Below are positions 9,973 through 19,877 of a stretch of 64,000 nucleotides of DNA, piece by piece (within the stretch, counting starts at the first letter, position 1; the number at the start of each line of letters is the position of its first letter). The notes beneath the pieces were generated by a model. It saw only the letters and a list, made by a program, of their open reading frames with translations. It had not been told where the DNA came from and made no database searches. The position numbers were made by a program, and so were the translations under genes. Origin of the DNA: Saprospiraceae bacterium (lineage in GTDB: Bacteria; Bacteroidota; Bacteroidia; Chitinophagales; Saprospiraceae); NCBI GenBank assembly GCA_016714085.1, contig JADJNW010000004.1, positions 372,001-436,000 of the forward strand, written 5' to 3'.

Positions 9973-10611
9973 ATGAGCCAAAACGCCAATTCTCTCAAAC
10001 ACATCGCCATCGCTGGCAATATCGGCGCGGGCAAAACGACTCTTACAACTAAGCTGGCCCGACACTTCAACTGGGATGTACACTATGAATCTACAGACGA
10101 CAATCCTTATCTCAGCGATTTTTATCACGATATGCAGCGTTGGTCGTTTAATTTGCAGATTTACTTCCTCAACAGTCGGTATCAGCAGGTTTTGAAAATT
10201 TTGCAAGGGGAAAGAACAGTCGTTCAAGACCGCACCATTTATGAAGATGCTTATATTTTTGCACCCAATTTGCATGACATGGGCTTGATGTCCAGTCGAG
10301 ATTTTCAGAACTATTTCGATCTGTTTAAAACGATGTCTTCACAGATTCAGCCGCCGGATTTGTTGATTTATCTGAAGGCAAGCATTCCTACACTGGTGGC
10401 GCATATTCAGTCGCGCGGGCGCGATTATGAAGGCAGCATGAGCCTCGATTACCTCAAACGGCTCAACGCACGCTACGAGGAATGGATTGGAGGCTATCAA
10501 GAAGGACGATTGCTTATCATCAATGCCGATGAACTGGACTTTGATATCAATCCAGAGGACATGGGCCGCGTCGTAAATATGGTGCAAGCAGAGTTGCATG
10601 GCCTTTTTTAA
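9973..10611 (+). CDS. Deoxynucleoside kinase (dNK family)
   Basis: Phosphorylates deoxynucleosides in nucleotide salvage. The P-loop GNIGAGKT is at residues 15-22. 'VVQDRTIYEDAYIFA' matches the ERS/DR-type substrate motif, and 'SRGRDYEGSMSLDYLKRLNARYEEW' matches the arginine-rich lid of the deoxyadenosine/deoxycytidine kinase family. Length is 212 residues, usual for bacterial dNKs. It stands alone, diverging from aconitase and converging on a small membrane protein gene. Base preference (dA, dC, dG) cannot be decided from sequence alone. Confidence 0.9.
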   Translation: MSQNANSLKHIAIAGNIGAGKTTLTTKLARHFNWDVHYESTDDNPYLSDFYHDMQRWSFNLQIYFLNSRYQQVLKILQGERTVVQDRTIYEDAYIFAPNLHDMGLMSSRDFQNYFDLFKTMSSQIQPPDLLIYLKASIPTLVAHIQSRGRDYEGSMSLDYLKRLNARYEEWIGGYQEGRLLIINADELDFDINPEDMGRVVNMVQAELHGLF

Positions 10612-10672
10612 TTGACCATTTAGCATTGACCTATTGTAACGTACTTCGTACTCCCAACTTCCAACTTCGTTA

Positions 10673-10894
10673 TCAGGGTTTCAAAGTTCGATTATTCTTG
10701 TCAGATACAGCTTTCGCGGGGATTTTGTCTTTTGATTCCACCGTTTGTTCCGTCTCATCGGACTTCGCTTTGGGGGTATTACTAAAATTGAAATAATAAA
10801 TACCACCGATAAGCGCTACATGAAATAAAAACGTCAAAAAGAGCGCAATAGCGCGGTTTTGGCGGGCACGTTGTGCTTCGAGTCTGCTGTTCAT
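10673..10894 (-). CDS. Small single-pass membrane protein, unknown function
   Basis: 73 residues. A basic N-terminal stretch (MNSRLEAQRARQNRA) precedes one membrane helix (IALFLTFLFHVALIGGIYYF). A charged tail rich in K, E and D follows, probably periplasmic. The layout resembles the anchor region of TonB-type energy transducers, but there is no TonB C-terminal domain. I do not recognise the family. It lies downstream of the monooxygenase gene on the same strand, about 120 bp away. Confidence 0.6.
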   Translation of the reverse strand: MNSRLEAQRARQNRAIALFLTFLFHVALIGGIYYFNFSNTPKAKSDETEQTVESKDKIPAKAVSDKNNRTLKP

Positions 10895-11014
10895 AGAGCG
10901 GGGGTTTTAAGGATTGACAATTGGATTTACAACTTACTTCCTTCCAGTACGATAATTGCAGATAATCAACGGTTTGGAAATTTGAAATATTTCTTACCAC
11001 GCGTTAAAAATGTC

Positions 11015-12153
11015 TTAATGCGCAATTTTTTGCAAAGAAACTATTTGATTAGCAATTTTCTCCGAATCCCGATAAATCACTCCAAGAATACCACCGGGCA
11101 CATAATTATCATAACCCAAGAAATACAAGCCTTGGTGTTTACCTTCGCCCATATAGGACTTCGCCAACCGTGTTCATCCAATACCTCCGAAGCATCTGGA
11201 ATAAATTCGTCGAGTTTTGCAGAGTACCCAGTTGCTAAAATGACGGTATCAAGTGCATATTTTTCGCCATTTGTAAATGCTACACCTTCTTTGGTAAAAT
11301 GATCAATGCCAGGCAATACCTTGATTTTTCCGGCTTTAATATGTTTGATCGTGCCAATGTCAATCACAGGCGTTTTGCCTGTAGTACGGAGTTGCTTTGC
11401 CGGAGGTACTTTGGGTGTGAAAATGCCATAATGCGAAAGATCGCCCACCATAACACGTCGGAGCTGTGTACCCAGCCAATCACCAAGCCAGGTAGGGAGT
11501 TTTGCTAAGCGAAGCGCCGTCAGTTGCGTTGGCCCTGCAAAGGTATCGCGGGGTACAATGTTCACTTCGCTGCGCACCGAAAGATAAGTTTCGATGCCAT
11601 GTTCACTCAAATCCAAAGCGATTTCTGCCCCGGTATTGCCCATGCCAACTACCAATACTCTTTGATCGTGAAAAGGATCGACATTTTTGTAGATGCGGCT
11701 GTGCATGATACGTCCCTGAAATTTTTCTTCTCCTTCAAAAATAGGGCGATTCACTGCCCGATTCGTGCCTGTTGCTATTACCACTTGTTCCGTTTCCCAT
11801 TTCTTGCCATTTCTGGCTTTGACCGTCCATTTATTATTAGATTTTTTAATAGAAATAATTTCTGTATCAAAATGTGGTTTTATATCAAAAGCTTTGGCAT
11901 ACATTTCATAATAATCTACCAACTGCTGCCGCGACACGTAGCGCGGGTAATCTTCTGGGAAAGGCAAATGCGGCAAATGCGATAATTCTTTTATGGTATG
12001 CAAATGCAGCCGATCATAATGCTCATGCCAGATACTAGCGATGCGATCACTCTTTTCTATAATATCAAATGGAATATTTAATTTTCTGAGTCTGCCAGCC
12101 ATTGCCAGACCGGCAGGCCCGGCACCGATGATCAAAACAGGATTTTTATTCAT
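11015..12153 (-). CDS. Flavin-containing monooxygenase-like oxidoreductase, frameshift at 11148-11150
   Basis: The FAD-binding Rossmann motif GAGPAGLA starts at residue 10. A second dinucleotide motif (VVGMGNTGAE, near residue 170) binds NAD(P)H, and 'VILATGY' is the conserved FMO ATG motif. The long frame ends with non-conserved residues at 11077. An extra G in the GGG run at 11148-11150 restores 'GEGKHQGLYFLGYDNYVPGG' and a C-terminus ending QKIAH at 11015, about 380 residues in total. Such enzymes oxygenate nucleophilic N, S or carbonyl compounds; the substrate is unknown. The aldehyde dehydrogenase gene lies 63 bp upstream on the same strand, suggesting a two-gene unit. Confidence 0.85.
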
Positions 12154-12216
12154 TTATTTAGTATGGAAATTAGAATTTTATATAATTTTGATAGAAAATA
12201 TTTACAAAACATAAAA

Positions 12217-13655
12217 TTAAAACCATTTTAAAGCCAAATCATTTATTTTTTCTTTCAATTTAGTAAATGGTGGCATAAATAACTCAGAAGCGCCAAAAAA
12301 GTCTTGTTGCAATATTGCTTTAGCGTTGGAAAATGCCTCGAAGCCCCACCAGCCGTGCGATTTGCCGATGCCGCTATGATTCACACCTCCAAAAGGAAGA
12401 TTCGTTTGCAAAAAATGTACAATATTTTGATTGATAGAAACTGCACCTGCACGGGTTTCTTGTAATATAAAATTAATATTCTTCCGGTTTTTACTGAAAA
12501 TATATAATGCCAATGGTCGCTCTTTCGAGTTTACTAAATCAACCACTTCCTGAATATTTTTGAAAGTAACAACCGGCAAAATTGGCCCGAAAATCTCTTC
12601 CTGCAAGACCTTCGCGTCTATCGGCACATTTTCTATAATTGTTGGCTCGATATAATTTTTTTCAGCATCCATCGCCCCGCCAATCCTGATTTGTGCGCCT
12701 TTTTCCTGAGCCTCGTCTATATAATTTTTTAAGCGATTGAAATGCCGCTGATTGACGATATGCGTGTAGAAAGGCGAACTTTTAGTATCATTTCCATAAA
12801 ACTTTTCCCAATACATTTGTATGAGATTCAATAGTTTATCTCGTATTTTTCATGCACCAGCAAATAATCAGGCGCCACGCAAGTTTGCCCGGAATTTGCC
12901 GTTTTGCCCCAGGCGATACGCCGCGCTGCCGAATCAAGATTCGCTGTTTCGTCAACAATGGTGGGCGATTTGCCACCCAATTCCAGCGTCACCGATGCCA
13001 AATGCTCTGCCGCTGCCCGCATTACGATTTTGCCAACCGCCGTAGAACCCGTGTAAAAAATATGATTGAAAGGCAATCGCAGCAAGGCTTCTGACACTTC
13101 AACACCGCCTTCAAAAAGCGCAATTTCATTTTCAGGAAAGGTTTCCCTAATTATTTTTGCCATTAGCGCCGAGCTATGCGGCGTGAGTTCTGAGGGCTTG
13201 AGCATTACACAATTCCCGGCAGCAATTGCAGAAACTAGGGGCCCGAAAGCCAGATTGATCGGAAAATTCCAGGGCGCAATGATAAGCACCACGCCTTTGG
13301 GTTCGTAATGAATATGCGACTTTGAACCGATAAAGGCCAAAAGCGCGGATACGCGTTGCGGCTGCATCCAACGTCGTAAATGCCGAATAGTGTGTCGGAG
13401 CTCATTTAATATTACATAAATTTCCCACATATCGGTTTCACCGGGATGCTTGTGAAAATCTTTATATAAAGCTTGTCGAATTTCTTCCCGATGTGAGAGC
13501 AAAGCTTTTTCGAGTTTTCTCAGCTTGGCGATGCGCTCTCTAGCGCTCGTGCGGGCTACCCGGAATTGGTTTTGTTGCTGGGCATTAAAAATGCCTTGCA
13601 TTTCTCGGTCAAGCGTGGAGTTAGCAATTGGAGTTGCCTGGATAATATGTTCCAT
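12217..13655 (-). CDS. Aldehyde dehydrogenase, frameshift at 12846-12850
   Basis: NAD(P)-dependent oxidation of an aldehyde. The N-terminal frame has 'APWNFPINLAFGP', 'GSTAVGKIV', the general-base motif 'TLELGGKSP' and the catalytic Cys in 'NSGQTCVAP' (about residue 259). The C-terminal frame has 'EEIFGPILPV' and 'PFGGVNHSGIGKSHG'. Adding one A to the A5 run (T5 on the plus strand, 12846-12850) joins them through 'HEKIRDKLLNLIQMYW'. The repaired length is about 479 residues. The C-terminus is hydrophobic and basic, as in the class 3 fatty-aldehyde type. With the adjacent monooxygenase it may act on a long-chain or cyclic substrate; that is inference. Confidence 0.9.
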
Positions 13656-13712
13656 CTCTTTATTTCTTCATTCTAAACTAAGTAAAGTTAGTAAAAATAA
13701 ATGCACCAACCC

Positions 13713-13742
13713 TTGAGTTTCAACGGATAAAAAGTACCTTTA
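13713..13742 (+). promoter_or_regulatory. Promoter of the FKBP-like/TPR gene
   Basis: TTG at 13713-13715, a 19-nt spacer and TACCTTTA at 13735-13742 fit the Bacteroidota -33/-7 pattern with one mismatch in the -7 box. It lies 33 bp before the ATG at 13775. Confidence 0.55.
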
Positions 13743-13774
13743 AAAATATTTTTTAAATAAAAAACTCAAAAACC

Positions 13775-14524
13775 ATGAAGAAATTAATCCTATCGCTCTG
13801 CTCAATGCTACTTGTACTAACACTTGTCGCGCAGACCAAACAAAAAACGCCCAACGGCTGGGAATACACTGTATTGCAAGAAAGTAAGGGCAAAAAAGTA
13901 ACCCGCGACAATGCTATTGAATGGCATGTACGTTTTCTGAATGCGAATGGAGAATTGCTCCAATCAACTTACGAATTTGGTTTGCCGAATTATAGCAATC
14001 TAAAGGATGTACCGGATAGTACCTTTGTTTTTTCATCTGAAATGGGAGAAGGTGGCAAGTATGCAATTAAAGTGCCCTTAAAAGAGGCAGGCTTTCCTCC
14101 TGAGATGCAAATGCCCGGCGACCATGCAATTATTGAAATGGAAATTGTGAAAATACTACCGCCATTGCCTTCCATGTCTCAAGCGATTACTAAAATTTTA
14201 GAAAAGGAAAGTGCGGATGCGGCTTTTCAGCAATTTAATAAGTTTATTAATGAATCATCCAACGAAGTGTATATAAGTGAGAATGAAGTGAATGCGGTGG
14301 GCTATCTATTTTTGCAAGCTGAGAAAACGCAAGAAGCGATCAGTATTTTCAAGTATAATGTAAAAATGAATACTAACTCCGCCAATGCTTACGATAGTCT
14401 CGGCGAAGCGCTGGCCGCTGCCGGGGAGAAAAAAGCTGCGATTGATAACTACAAAAAATCGCTGGAACTCAACCCGAAAAATGAGAATGCAAAGAAAATG
14501 ATCGCGGATTTGGAAAAACAGTAG
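13775..14524 (+). CDS. Secreted FKBP-like domain plus TPR protein
   Basis: A signal peptide (MKKLILSLCSMLLVLTLVAQ) leads into a domain of about 110 residues resembling FKBP-type prolyl isomerases (GWEYTVLQESKGKKVTRDNAI, then VPLKEAGFPPEMQMPGDHAIIEMEIV). The C-terminal part has TPR helices (AISIFKYNVKMNTNSANAYDSLGEALAAAGE and AAIDNYKKSLELNPKNENAK). Catalytic isomerase residues are not obviously kept, so it may be a binding domain. The protein probably works in the periplasm. It is monocistronic, with its own promoter and a hairpin after the stop. Confidence 0.75.
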   Translation: MKKLILSLCSMLLVLTLVAQTKQKTPNGWEYTVLQESKGKKVTRDNAIEWHVRFLNANGELLQSTYEFGLPNYSNLKDVPDSTFVFSSEMGEGGKYAIKVPLKEAGFPPEMQMPGDHAIIEMEIVKILPPLPSMSQAITKILEKESADAAFQQFNKFINESSNEVYISENEVNAVGYLFLQAEKTQEAISIFKYNVKMNTNSANAYDSLGEALAAAGEKKAAIDNYKKSLELNPKNENAKKMIADLEKQ

Positions 14525-14532
14525 AAATTTAA

Positions 14533-14563
14533 CCGTAGGACGCTTCAACAAAGCGTCCTACGG
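14533..14563. terminator. Bidirectional hairpin between convergent genes
   Basis: CCGTAGGACGCTT pairs perfectly over 13 bp with AAGCGTCCTACGG around the loop CAACA. It sits between the stop codons of two convergent genes (14524 and 14571). There is no U-tract; it may be a repeated palindrome serving as a shared terminator. Confidence 0.65.
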
Positions 14564-14570
14564 CTTGCAT

Positions 14571-15731
14571 CTAAAGCAATTGCTCCAGATAGTGAGATTC
14601 GATTCCAAATTGCTTTTTAATTGCTTCCACTTTTGCTAAAGCCTCGGCATTGGGCTTGCCCTTTGTACCTGTAATCATCAGGTTTTTGCTGGTATGTTCG
14701 GTAGAAATAAACTCGAACACCTTTGTTTTGTAGCCTTGTGCTTCCATTAATAAAGATCGAATGCCATCGGTGATGAGTTCTGCCTGGCGTTCTTCGAGGA
14801 TGCCATGCTTGAGGATGGACTGCAAATCGCTTTCGCAGTGCATTTGTTTGCGGATTTGCTTATGACAACAAGGCGCTACTACGATGACTTGTGCGTGTGC
14901 CTGAATGCCTTTGGCAATCGCCAGATCGGTCGCGGTATCACAGGCATGCAAGGCAATCAGCATATCGATGCGCTTAGGTTGATATTCCTGAATATCCTGG
15001 GCAATAAAATGCAATTTTTCAAAACCCGCTTTCGAGGCCAAAGCATTACAAAAATCGACTAAATTCTGGCGCAATTCAATACCAACAATAGTCGGCGTCA
15101 TGCCCAAGTTATTTTTCAAATAATCATATAATGCAAAAGTTAAATATCCTTTGCCCGAGCCCATATCCACGATATGCGCATCAGCAGGAAGTGACGATTG
15201 CTGCAATTGTGCGTCTATTATTTCGATATATTTGTTGATCTGGCGGAATTTCTTTTGTCCGGTGGGCAATACTTGACCATCCGCACCGATAATGCCCATT
15301 TCTCGAAGATATACATTATTTTTGTCGGCTTCGACCAACCTCTTTTTTTGTTTGTTATGCGCTGTAGGCTGGGAAGCTTGGTGGCTCGGAGGTTTAGTAA
15401 AAATACGCGGCTGTCGTTTTTTGTTGTATTGAATGAAAATGTCTTCTTCGGTGGTGTAAAGATCGCCGTTTAGAAAATCACTGCCCAGCCAAGACCCAAT
15501 AATGGCAATAGCTTCCGCGATCGGATGGTTTTTGGTGACATCTTTGGTAGTATGGCGCAGTGTAAACGAAAGCATGGACTCGCCTTTGATTTCGACGAGG
15601 CGGGCATAAATATTTTTAAGTTCTTTGTTTTTATGCTCGGGTTTACTCAAAGTCAGCTTAACAAAAGTGCCTGTTTTTAGGCTGTTTTGTAGTTTATCGA
15701 GAAATTTGCTGCGCAATTCTTTTGTTTCCAT
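14571..15731 (-). CDS. Class I SAM-dependent methyltransferase (Methyltransf_32 type)
   Basis: 386 residues. The SAM-binding motif is 'HIVDMGSGKGYLTFALYDYL', near the middle. It is followed by 'VGIELRQNLVDFCN', 'DMLIALHACDTATDLAIAKGI' and 'VVAPCCHKQIRKQM', the pattern of the Methyltransf_32 family (PF13679). A separate N-terminal domain of about 120 residues precedes it. Family members include suspected RNA and small-molecule methyltransferases; no substrate can be assigned. The gene diverges from the DUF4294 gene with about 120 bp between. Confidence 0.8.
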   Translation of the reverse strand: METKELRSKFLDKLQNSLKTGTFVKLTLSKPEHKNKELKNIYARLVEIKGESMLSFTLRHTTKDVTKNHPIAEAIAIIGSWLGSDFLNGDLYTTEEDIFIQYNKKRQPRIFTKPPSHQASQPTAHNKQKKRLVEADKNNVYLREMGIIGADGQVLPTGQKKFRQINKYIEIIDAQLQQSSLPADAHIVDMGSGKGYLTFALYDYLKNNLGMTPTIVGIELRQNLVDFCNALASKAGFEKLHFIAQDIQEYQPKRIDMLIALHACDTATDLAIAKGIQAHAQVIVVAPCCHKQIRKQMHCESDLQSILKHGILEERQAELITDGIRSLLMEAQGYKTKVFEFISTEHTSKNLMITGTKGKPNAEALAKVEAIKKQFGIESHYLEQLL

Positions 15732-15854
15732 GGCGGTTTTAAAAAGATTTTAACAATCGGGTAACAGAATTTGTTACAATTTTGCGCTAAATTGATAGTT
15801 TTTGCGATAAGCTCAAGATTTGCCATAAGGCGGATTGCAAATAAAATTAGAGGA

Positions 15855-16469
15855 ATGAAAAAGTTAGTGCTGGTTATTGCCTTGCTGGGTTTCGGTGTTG
15901 CTTTTGGCTATGCCCAACAGGAAACGCGGATAAGCATGGCTGGGAAAATCTACCCTGCAATTATAGATGAATGCGGCGATACAATCATTGTTGCCAATTT
16001 GGAAAATGTGTCTATTTCCTCTCCACGCGCATTCGCTGATGACGAAGAATTTAAAAAATACCAACGCTATCGCCGTGCGGCCGCTATCGTGTATCCTTAT
16101 GCGGTGGAAGCGATCAAAGTATTTCGCCAGTTGGAACAAGAGACGGAAGATATGAAACGCGGCAAGCGAAAAAAGTATGCCAAGCAATTGCAAAAAGACC
16201 TCAAAGATAAATTTGAAGATCCATTGAAAAACCTCACGCGCACACAGGGATTTGTACTTACCAAAATGATTGAACGCGAGCTTGGTACACCTACGTATTA
16301 TTTGGTCAAGGATTTGCGAGGTGGTTTTACAGCAACTTATTGGAATACGCTCAGTAAATTTTTTGGATACAAGTTGAAAGAAGGCTATGTGCTGGGGGAC
16401 GATAAAATTTTGGATATGGTGCTGGATGACTTTAATATTTCATACACTGTGCCGAAAAAATCGGATTAG
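15855..16469 (+). CDS. DUF4294 family exported protein
   Basis: 204 residues with a signal peptide (MKKLVLVIALLGFGVAFGYAQ). The core, 'KYQRYRRAAAIVYPYAVEAIKVFRQLE' to 'RTQGFVLTKMIERELGTPTYYLVKDLRGGFTATYWNTLSKFFGYKLKEGY', is that of DUF4294 (PF14127), a Bacteroidota-specific envelope family of unknown function. The start at 15855 gives a clean signal peptide; the longer frame to 15771 would overlap the divergent promoter region. Confidence 0.85.
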   Translation: MKKLVLVIALLGFGVAFGYAQQETRISMAGKIYPAIIDECGDTIIVANLENVSISSPRAFADDEEFKKYQRYRRAAAIVYPYAVEAIKVFRQLEQETEDMKRGKRKKYAKQLQKDLKDKFEDPLKNLTRTQGFVLTKMIERELGTPTYYLVKDLRGGFTATYWNTLSKFFGYKLKEGYVLGDDKILDMVLDDFNISYTVPKKSD

Positions 16470-16600
16470 TTTGGACAAATTATTGCAAAACGAAACATCC
16501 TTCTGAGAAAAAAAATACAAAAAACAAAATTTTTTCCAGAAAAAAATAATAGCATCGGGAAAAACGACGAGTTTTGAATGTCTAAAACAAGGAATACCCA

Positions 16601-17163
16601 TTGAAAAGCTTCTCAACACCTTCGGATATCGAATTGGTGAAACGGGCTAAGCAGGGCGACAATGCAGCGTTCCGTATGTTGGTGCACAGGCACGAACATC
16701 AAGTGCGATCTATTGTGATAGGTATGCTGGGTAATACGGCCGAATCGGATGACGTAGCGCAGGAAGTGTTCATTCGGTTTTACCGATCGTTAGGAGATTT
16801 CAGAGGAGAAGCTGCGCTTTCTACCTATCTGAGTCGGATCGCTATCAACTTGTCGCTCAATGAAATAAAGCGTCGGGATACACGGCATAAGCGGTTGGCA
16901 TTTTTCATGGAAATGAAATGCCAATAGAAGAAGCAGATAATTGTGTGGATCCTGAGCGCCACGATATACGCGATGCAGTACAGAAGGCTTTGCAGTTGTT
17001 AGAACCCGATTTTAGAATGGTGATTATACTGCGGCTTATTGACGGATACTCGGTAAAGGAAACGGCAGAAATGTTACAACTGCCACAAGGGACGGTAGCT
17101 TCTCGCTTAGCGAGAGCGCAAGAAAAATTGAAAGATATTCTGAAAAAATGGAACATTGTGTAA
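16601..17163 (+). CDS. ECF RNA polymerase sigma factor, frameshift at 16916-16918
   Basis: Sigma70 region 2 is in 'SDIELVKRAKQGDNAAFRMLVHRHEHQV...AQEVFIRFYRSLGDF'. Region 4 is in the second frame, 'LLEPDFRMVIILRLIDGYSVKETAEMLQLPQGTVASRLARAQEKL'. One extra A at 16916-16918 gives MEMKMPIEEADN and a protein of about 187 residues, normal for ECF factors. Translation appears to start at TTG 16601, with AAGGA a few bases upstream. The anti-sigma and CpxP-like genes follow at once, a common envelope-stress arrangement. Confidence 0.88.
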
Positions 17164-17196
17164 GATGTCATCGTTTTCAGAGCAAATTAATCCATA

Positions 17197-17649
17197 ATGG
17201 ACAAATCAGCGCTTGAACTATTAATTTCCTCATTAGACCAAGAACTTGCACCAAAGGATCAATTTCGCTTGGAAGAAGCACTTGCGGCCTCTCAAGAATT
17301 GCGCCAAGAGCGAGAAGAATTCTTGAGGATGCGCGAATTGGTTGCCGACTTGCGAGTGCAACGTAGCAACGAATTTGTAGATGAGCTTATGAGTAAGCTG
17401 CCCCAACAAAAAGAATCAGGCTTTTGGGCAGATATTGTATTTCTTTCACCTAAGGTTGCTGCGGCTTGTATTATTTTTGTAGTCGTTTCATTATTAGGTG
17501 TTTACATCATGGAAGGTCGCTTGAATAGTGAAATAATCATTGGAGTAGAACAACTCACGCCGGAAGATGCGTATTCGATTCAAGAACAAAAAGTGTCGAA
17601 GAAAAGGGAAAAAGAGGCTTTGCCTTTTGAAATGCCTAAGAAAAAATGA
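17197..17649 (+). CDS. Membrane anti-sigma factor
   Basis: 150 residues. The cytoplasmic N-terminal half is helical and charged (ISSLDQELAPKDQFRLEEALAASQELRQEREEF). One membrane helix follows (VAAACIIFVVVSLLGVYIM), then a short periplasmic tail. Size, topology and position right after an ECF sigma gene indicate an anti-sigma factor that holds the sigma at the membrane. There is no zinc-binding HxxxCxxC motif, so it is not a ZAS-type protein. The family is assigned mainly by context. Confidence 0.7.
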   Translation: MDKSALELLISSLDQELAPKDQFRLEEALAASQELRQEREEFLRMRELVADLRVQRSNEFVDELMSKLPQQKESGFWADIVFLSPKVAAACIIFVVVSLLGVYIMEGRLNSEIIIGVEQLTPEDAYSIQEQKVSKKREKEALPFEMPKKK

Positions 17650-17680
17650 TTTTGCGCAAATAGCATAAACATAAATCTCT

Positions 17681-18082
17681 ATGAAAACATTCAAAATAGC
17701 ATTGGTGATTGTCAGTTTGGTCGGGGCCGGATTCGTAGGAGGCTTTTATACCAATCGCTACTTAGTCAAGCAAAAAATTACTCGCATCGCCAATATGCGT
17801 TATGCCGACGGTCTCAAGCAAAGCATTTTCGAAAAAATCAATGCAACCCCGGAACAAAAAGAACAAATCTCGCCTGCTATCGAAAAATATGCTGATAAAG
17901 TAGCCCTTGTGTATCAAGAATCTCGAATGATTCGTCGGTCGATGATGGACTCGCTGCGTGCCGAGATCAGCACTTTTTTGCAGATAGAACAGGCAAAAGA
18001 ATTGGAAAATTTCTGCGATCGCTATTATTATTTTAGCAATAAAAATCCTAGCAATCGCTACGCCGAAGAAAAGGGCAAATAG
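17681..18082 (+). CDS. CpxP/Spy-like periplasmic protein, membrane-anchored
   Basis: 133 residues. An N-terminal helix (FKIALVIVSLVGAGFVGGFYTNRYLV) anchors or exports it. The rest is helical with spacing similar to LTXXQ proteins (INATPEQKEQISPAIEKYADKVALVYQESR), the pattern of CpxP/Spy chaperones and heavy-metal sensors. Third gene of the sigma/anti-sigma operon, 31 bp after the anti-sigma stop, where it could sense misfolding or act as a chaperone. A hairpin follows it. Confidence 0.65.
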   Translation: MKTFKIALVIVSLVGAGFVGGFYTNRYLVKQKITRIANMRYADGLKQSIFEKINATPEQKEQISPAIEKYADKVALVYQESRMIRRSMMDSLRAEISTFLQIEQAKELENFCDRYYYFSNKNPSNRYAEEKGK

Positions 18083-18125
18083 CCTTACAATCTCTAAACC
18101 CTTCAAAAGATAGGTGAACCTCTTG

Positions 18126-18152
18126 GGTGTTGGATGAAGTACATTCAACACC
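18126..18152 (+). terminator. Terminator of the ECF sigma operon
   Basis: GGTGTTGGATG pairs with CATTCAACACC (10 of 11) around AAGTA, followed by a T-rich run. It lies 44 bp past the CpxP-like stop. Confidence 0.65.
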
Positions 18153-18230
18153 TTACTTATTTTTAATATGTTACATTTTCCTGCCTTTTGCGTCTTAATG
18201 AATACGAATTTACATACTGAACTAAATCCT

Positions 18231-19787
18231 ATGTTAGTCAAAACTTTTGCCAGCGCTGTACATGGCGTGGACGCGCAGACGATCACCGTAGAAGTGAATA
18301 CTGGTGGCATCGTAATGCAGGGAAAAAACTTCTATCACCTTGTTGGCTTGCCCGATAATGCTGTAAAAGAAGGCTTCGAGCGCATCGAAGCAGCTATGAA
18401 AAATGTGGGCTACAAGATGGAGCGCGTGAAAACGGTGGTCAATCTTGCCCCCGCCGATATTCGCAAAGAAGGTTCGTCTTATGACTTGCCTATCGCTATT
18501 GGTTGTTTGGCAGCTACCAAGCAAATCTCACCGGAGTTACTGGACAAATTTATCCTGATGGGTGAGCTATCGCTCGATGGTGGCTTGCGCCCAATCAAAG
18601 GGGCATTGCCGATTGCCATTCAGGCTCGGAAAGAGCGTTTCAGAGGTGTTATTCTACCTAAGCAAAACGCCCGAGAAGCCGCGATTGTAAACGATTTGGA
18701 AGTATATGGCGTAGAAAATCTGAGCGAAGCGGCCGGATTTCTGGATGGGACAGTGCAATTAGAGCCCGTTTTTGTCAATACCAGGGATGACTTTTTCGAG
18801 TATCAAAATATTTACAACGTTGACTTTTCGGATGTAAAAGGCCAGGAAAACATTAAGCGTGCTTTGGAACTCGCCGCAGCAGGTGGGCATAATGTAATCT
18901 TGATCGGCCCGCCCGGCGCTGGAAAAACCATGTTGGCTCGGCGGTTGCCTACAATTCTGCCGCCATTAAATCTGCATGAAGCTTTAGAAACCACCAAAAT
19001 CCATTCGGTCGCTGGAGTCTTGCCACCAGAAGCATCGCTCATCACAACTCGACCTTTTCGTTCGCCGCACCATACCATCAGCGATGTGGCGCTCGTAGGG
19101 GGAGGCACGCATCCGCATCCCGGAGAGATTTCACTGGCGCATAATGGCGTTCTGTTTTTGGATGAGTTACCAGAATTCAAGCGCACGGTTCTCGAAGTTC
19201 TACGCCAACCGATGGAGGAGCGTCGTGTGACCATTTCTCGTGCCCGATCTACGGTGGAGTACCCTGCCGGATTTATGCTCATCGCCTCGATGAATCCTTG
19301 TCCTTGCGGTTATTACAATCATCCCGATAAGGAATGCGTTTGTGGCGTCGGCGTTGTAAAGAAATATTTGAGCAAAATCTCAGGCCCTTTGCTCGATCGG
19401 ATTGATTTGCATGTGGAGGTGACGCCTGTGAGTTATGATGAGCTATCCAGTCAGACGCGTTCTTCAGAAACCAGCGTGGATATTGCGATTCGGGTTGTAA
19501 AAGCGCGTGAAATTCAGGTAGAACGCTTCAAAGATTATAAAGATATTTATTGCAATGCCCAAATGCCAAGCCGTCTGGTGCATGAAGTTTGCCAGGTGAA
19601 CCAAGCCGGATTAACGCTCATCAAAAAAGCGATGGAAAAGCTCCAGCTTTCGGCACGTGCCTACGACCGCATTCTCAAAGTTGCCCGCACCGCTGCCGAT
19701 TTGGATGGAAGCGAAGAGCTTAAAATAGAGCATTTGGCAGAAGCTATTCATTTTCGAAGCCTGGATCGGGAAGGTTGGGCAGGGTAA
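18231..19787 (+). CDS. yifB: YifB/ComM-family Mg-chelatase-like AAA+ ATPase
   Basis: 518 residues. An N-terminal Lon-protease-like fold (DLPIAIGCLAA...FILMGELSLDGGLRPIKGALPIA) precedes a Mg-chelatase AAA+ module. Walker A is 'GPPGAGKTMLARRLPTILPPL', Walker B 'VLFLDELPEF'. A cysteine cluster (NPCPCGYYNHPDKECVC) and the sensor region (LSKISGPLLDRIDLHVEV) follow. In ComM this helicase acts in branch migration during transformation. The start MLVKTFASAVHGVDA at 18231 matches the usual family N-terminus; the longer frame to 18168 does not. Confidence 0.93.
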   Translation: MLVKTFASAVHGVDAQTITVEVNTGGIVMQGKNFYHLVGLPDNAVKEGFERIEAAMKNVGYKMERVKTVVNLAPADIRKEGSSYDLPIAIGCLAATKQISPELLDKFILMGELSLDGGLRPIKGALPIAIQARKERFRGVILPKQNAREAAIVNDLEVYGVENLSEAAGFLDGTVQLEPVFVNTRDDFFEYQNIYNVDFSDVKGQENIKRALELAAAGGHNVILIGPPGAGKTMLARRLPTILPPLNLHEALETTKIHSVAGVLPPEASLITTRPFRSPHHTISDVALVGGGTHPHPGEISLAHNGVLFLDELPEFKRTVLEVLRQPMEERRVTISRARSTVEYPAGFMLIASMNPCPCGYYNHPDKECVCGVGVVKKYLSKISGPLLDRIDLHVEVTPVSYDELSSQTRSSETSVDIAIRVVKAREIQVERFKDYKDIYCNAQMPSRLVHEVCQVNQAGLTLIKKAMEKLQLSARAYDRILKVARTAADLDGSEELKIEHLAEAIHFRSLDREGWAG

Positions 19788-19877
19788 AAATTCAAAGTGA
19801 TAAAATTTAATATTGAAAAATATTAAAAATATGAGCTTTTATTCCTTATAATCGTACTTTAGAATTAAGCTTGAAGT

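Noticed and set aside
10859..11302. 147-residue plus-strand frame
   Set aside because: Antisense of the monooxygenase C-terminus once its frameshift is repaired.
18812..19282. 156-residue minus-strand frame
   Set aside because: Shadow of the yifB AAA+ module; low-complexity Ser/Arg composition typical of antisense frames.
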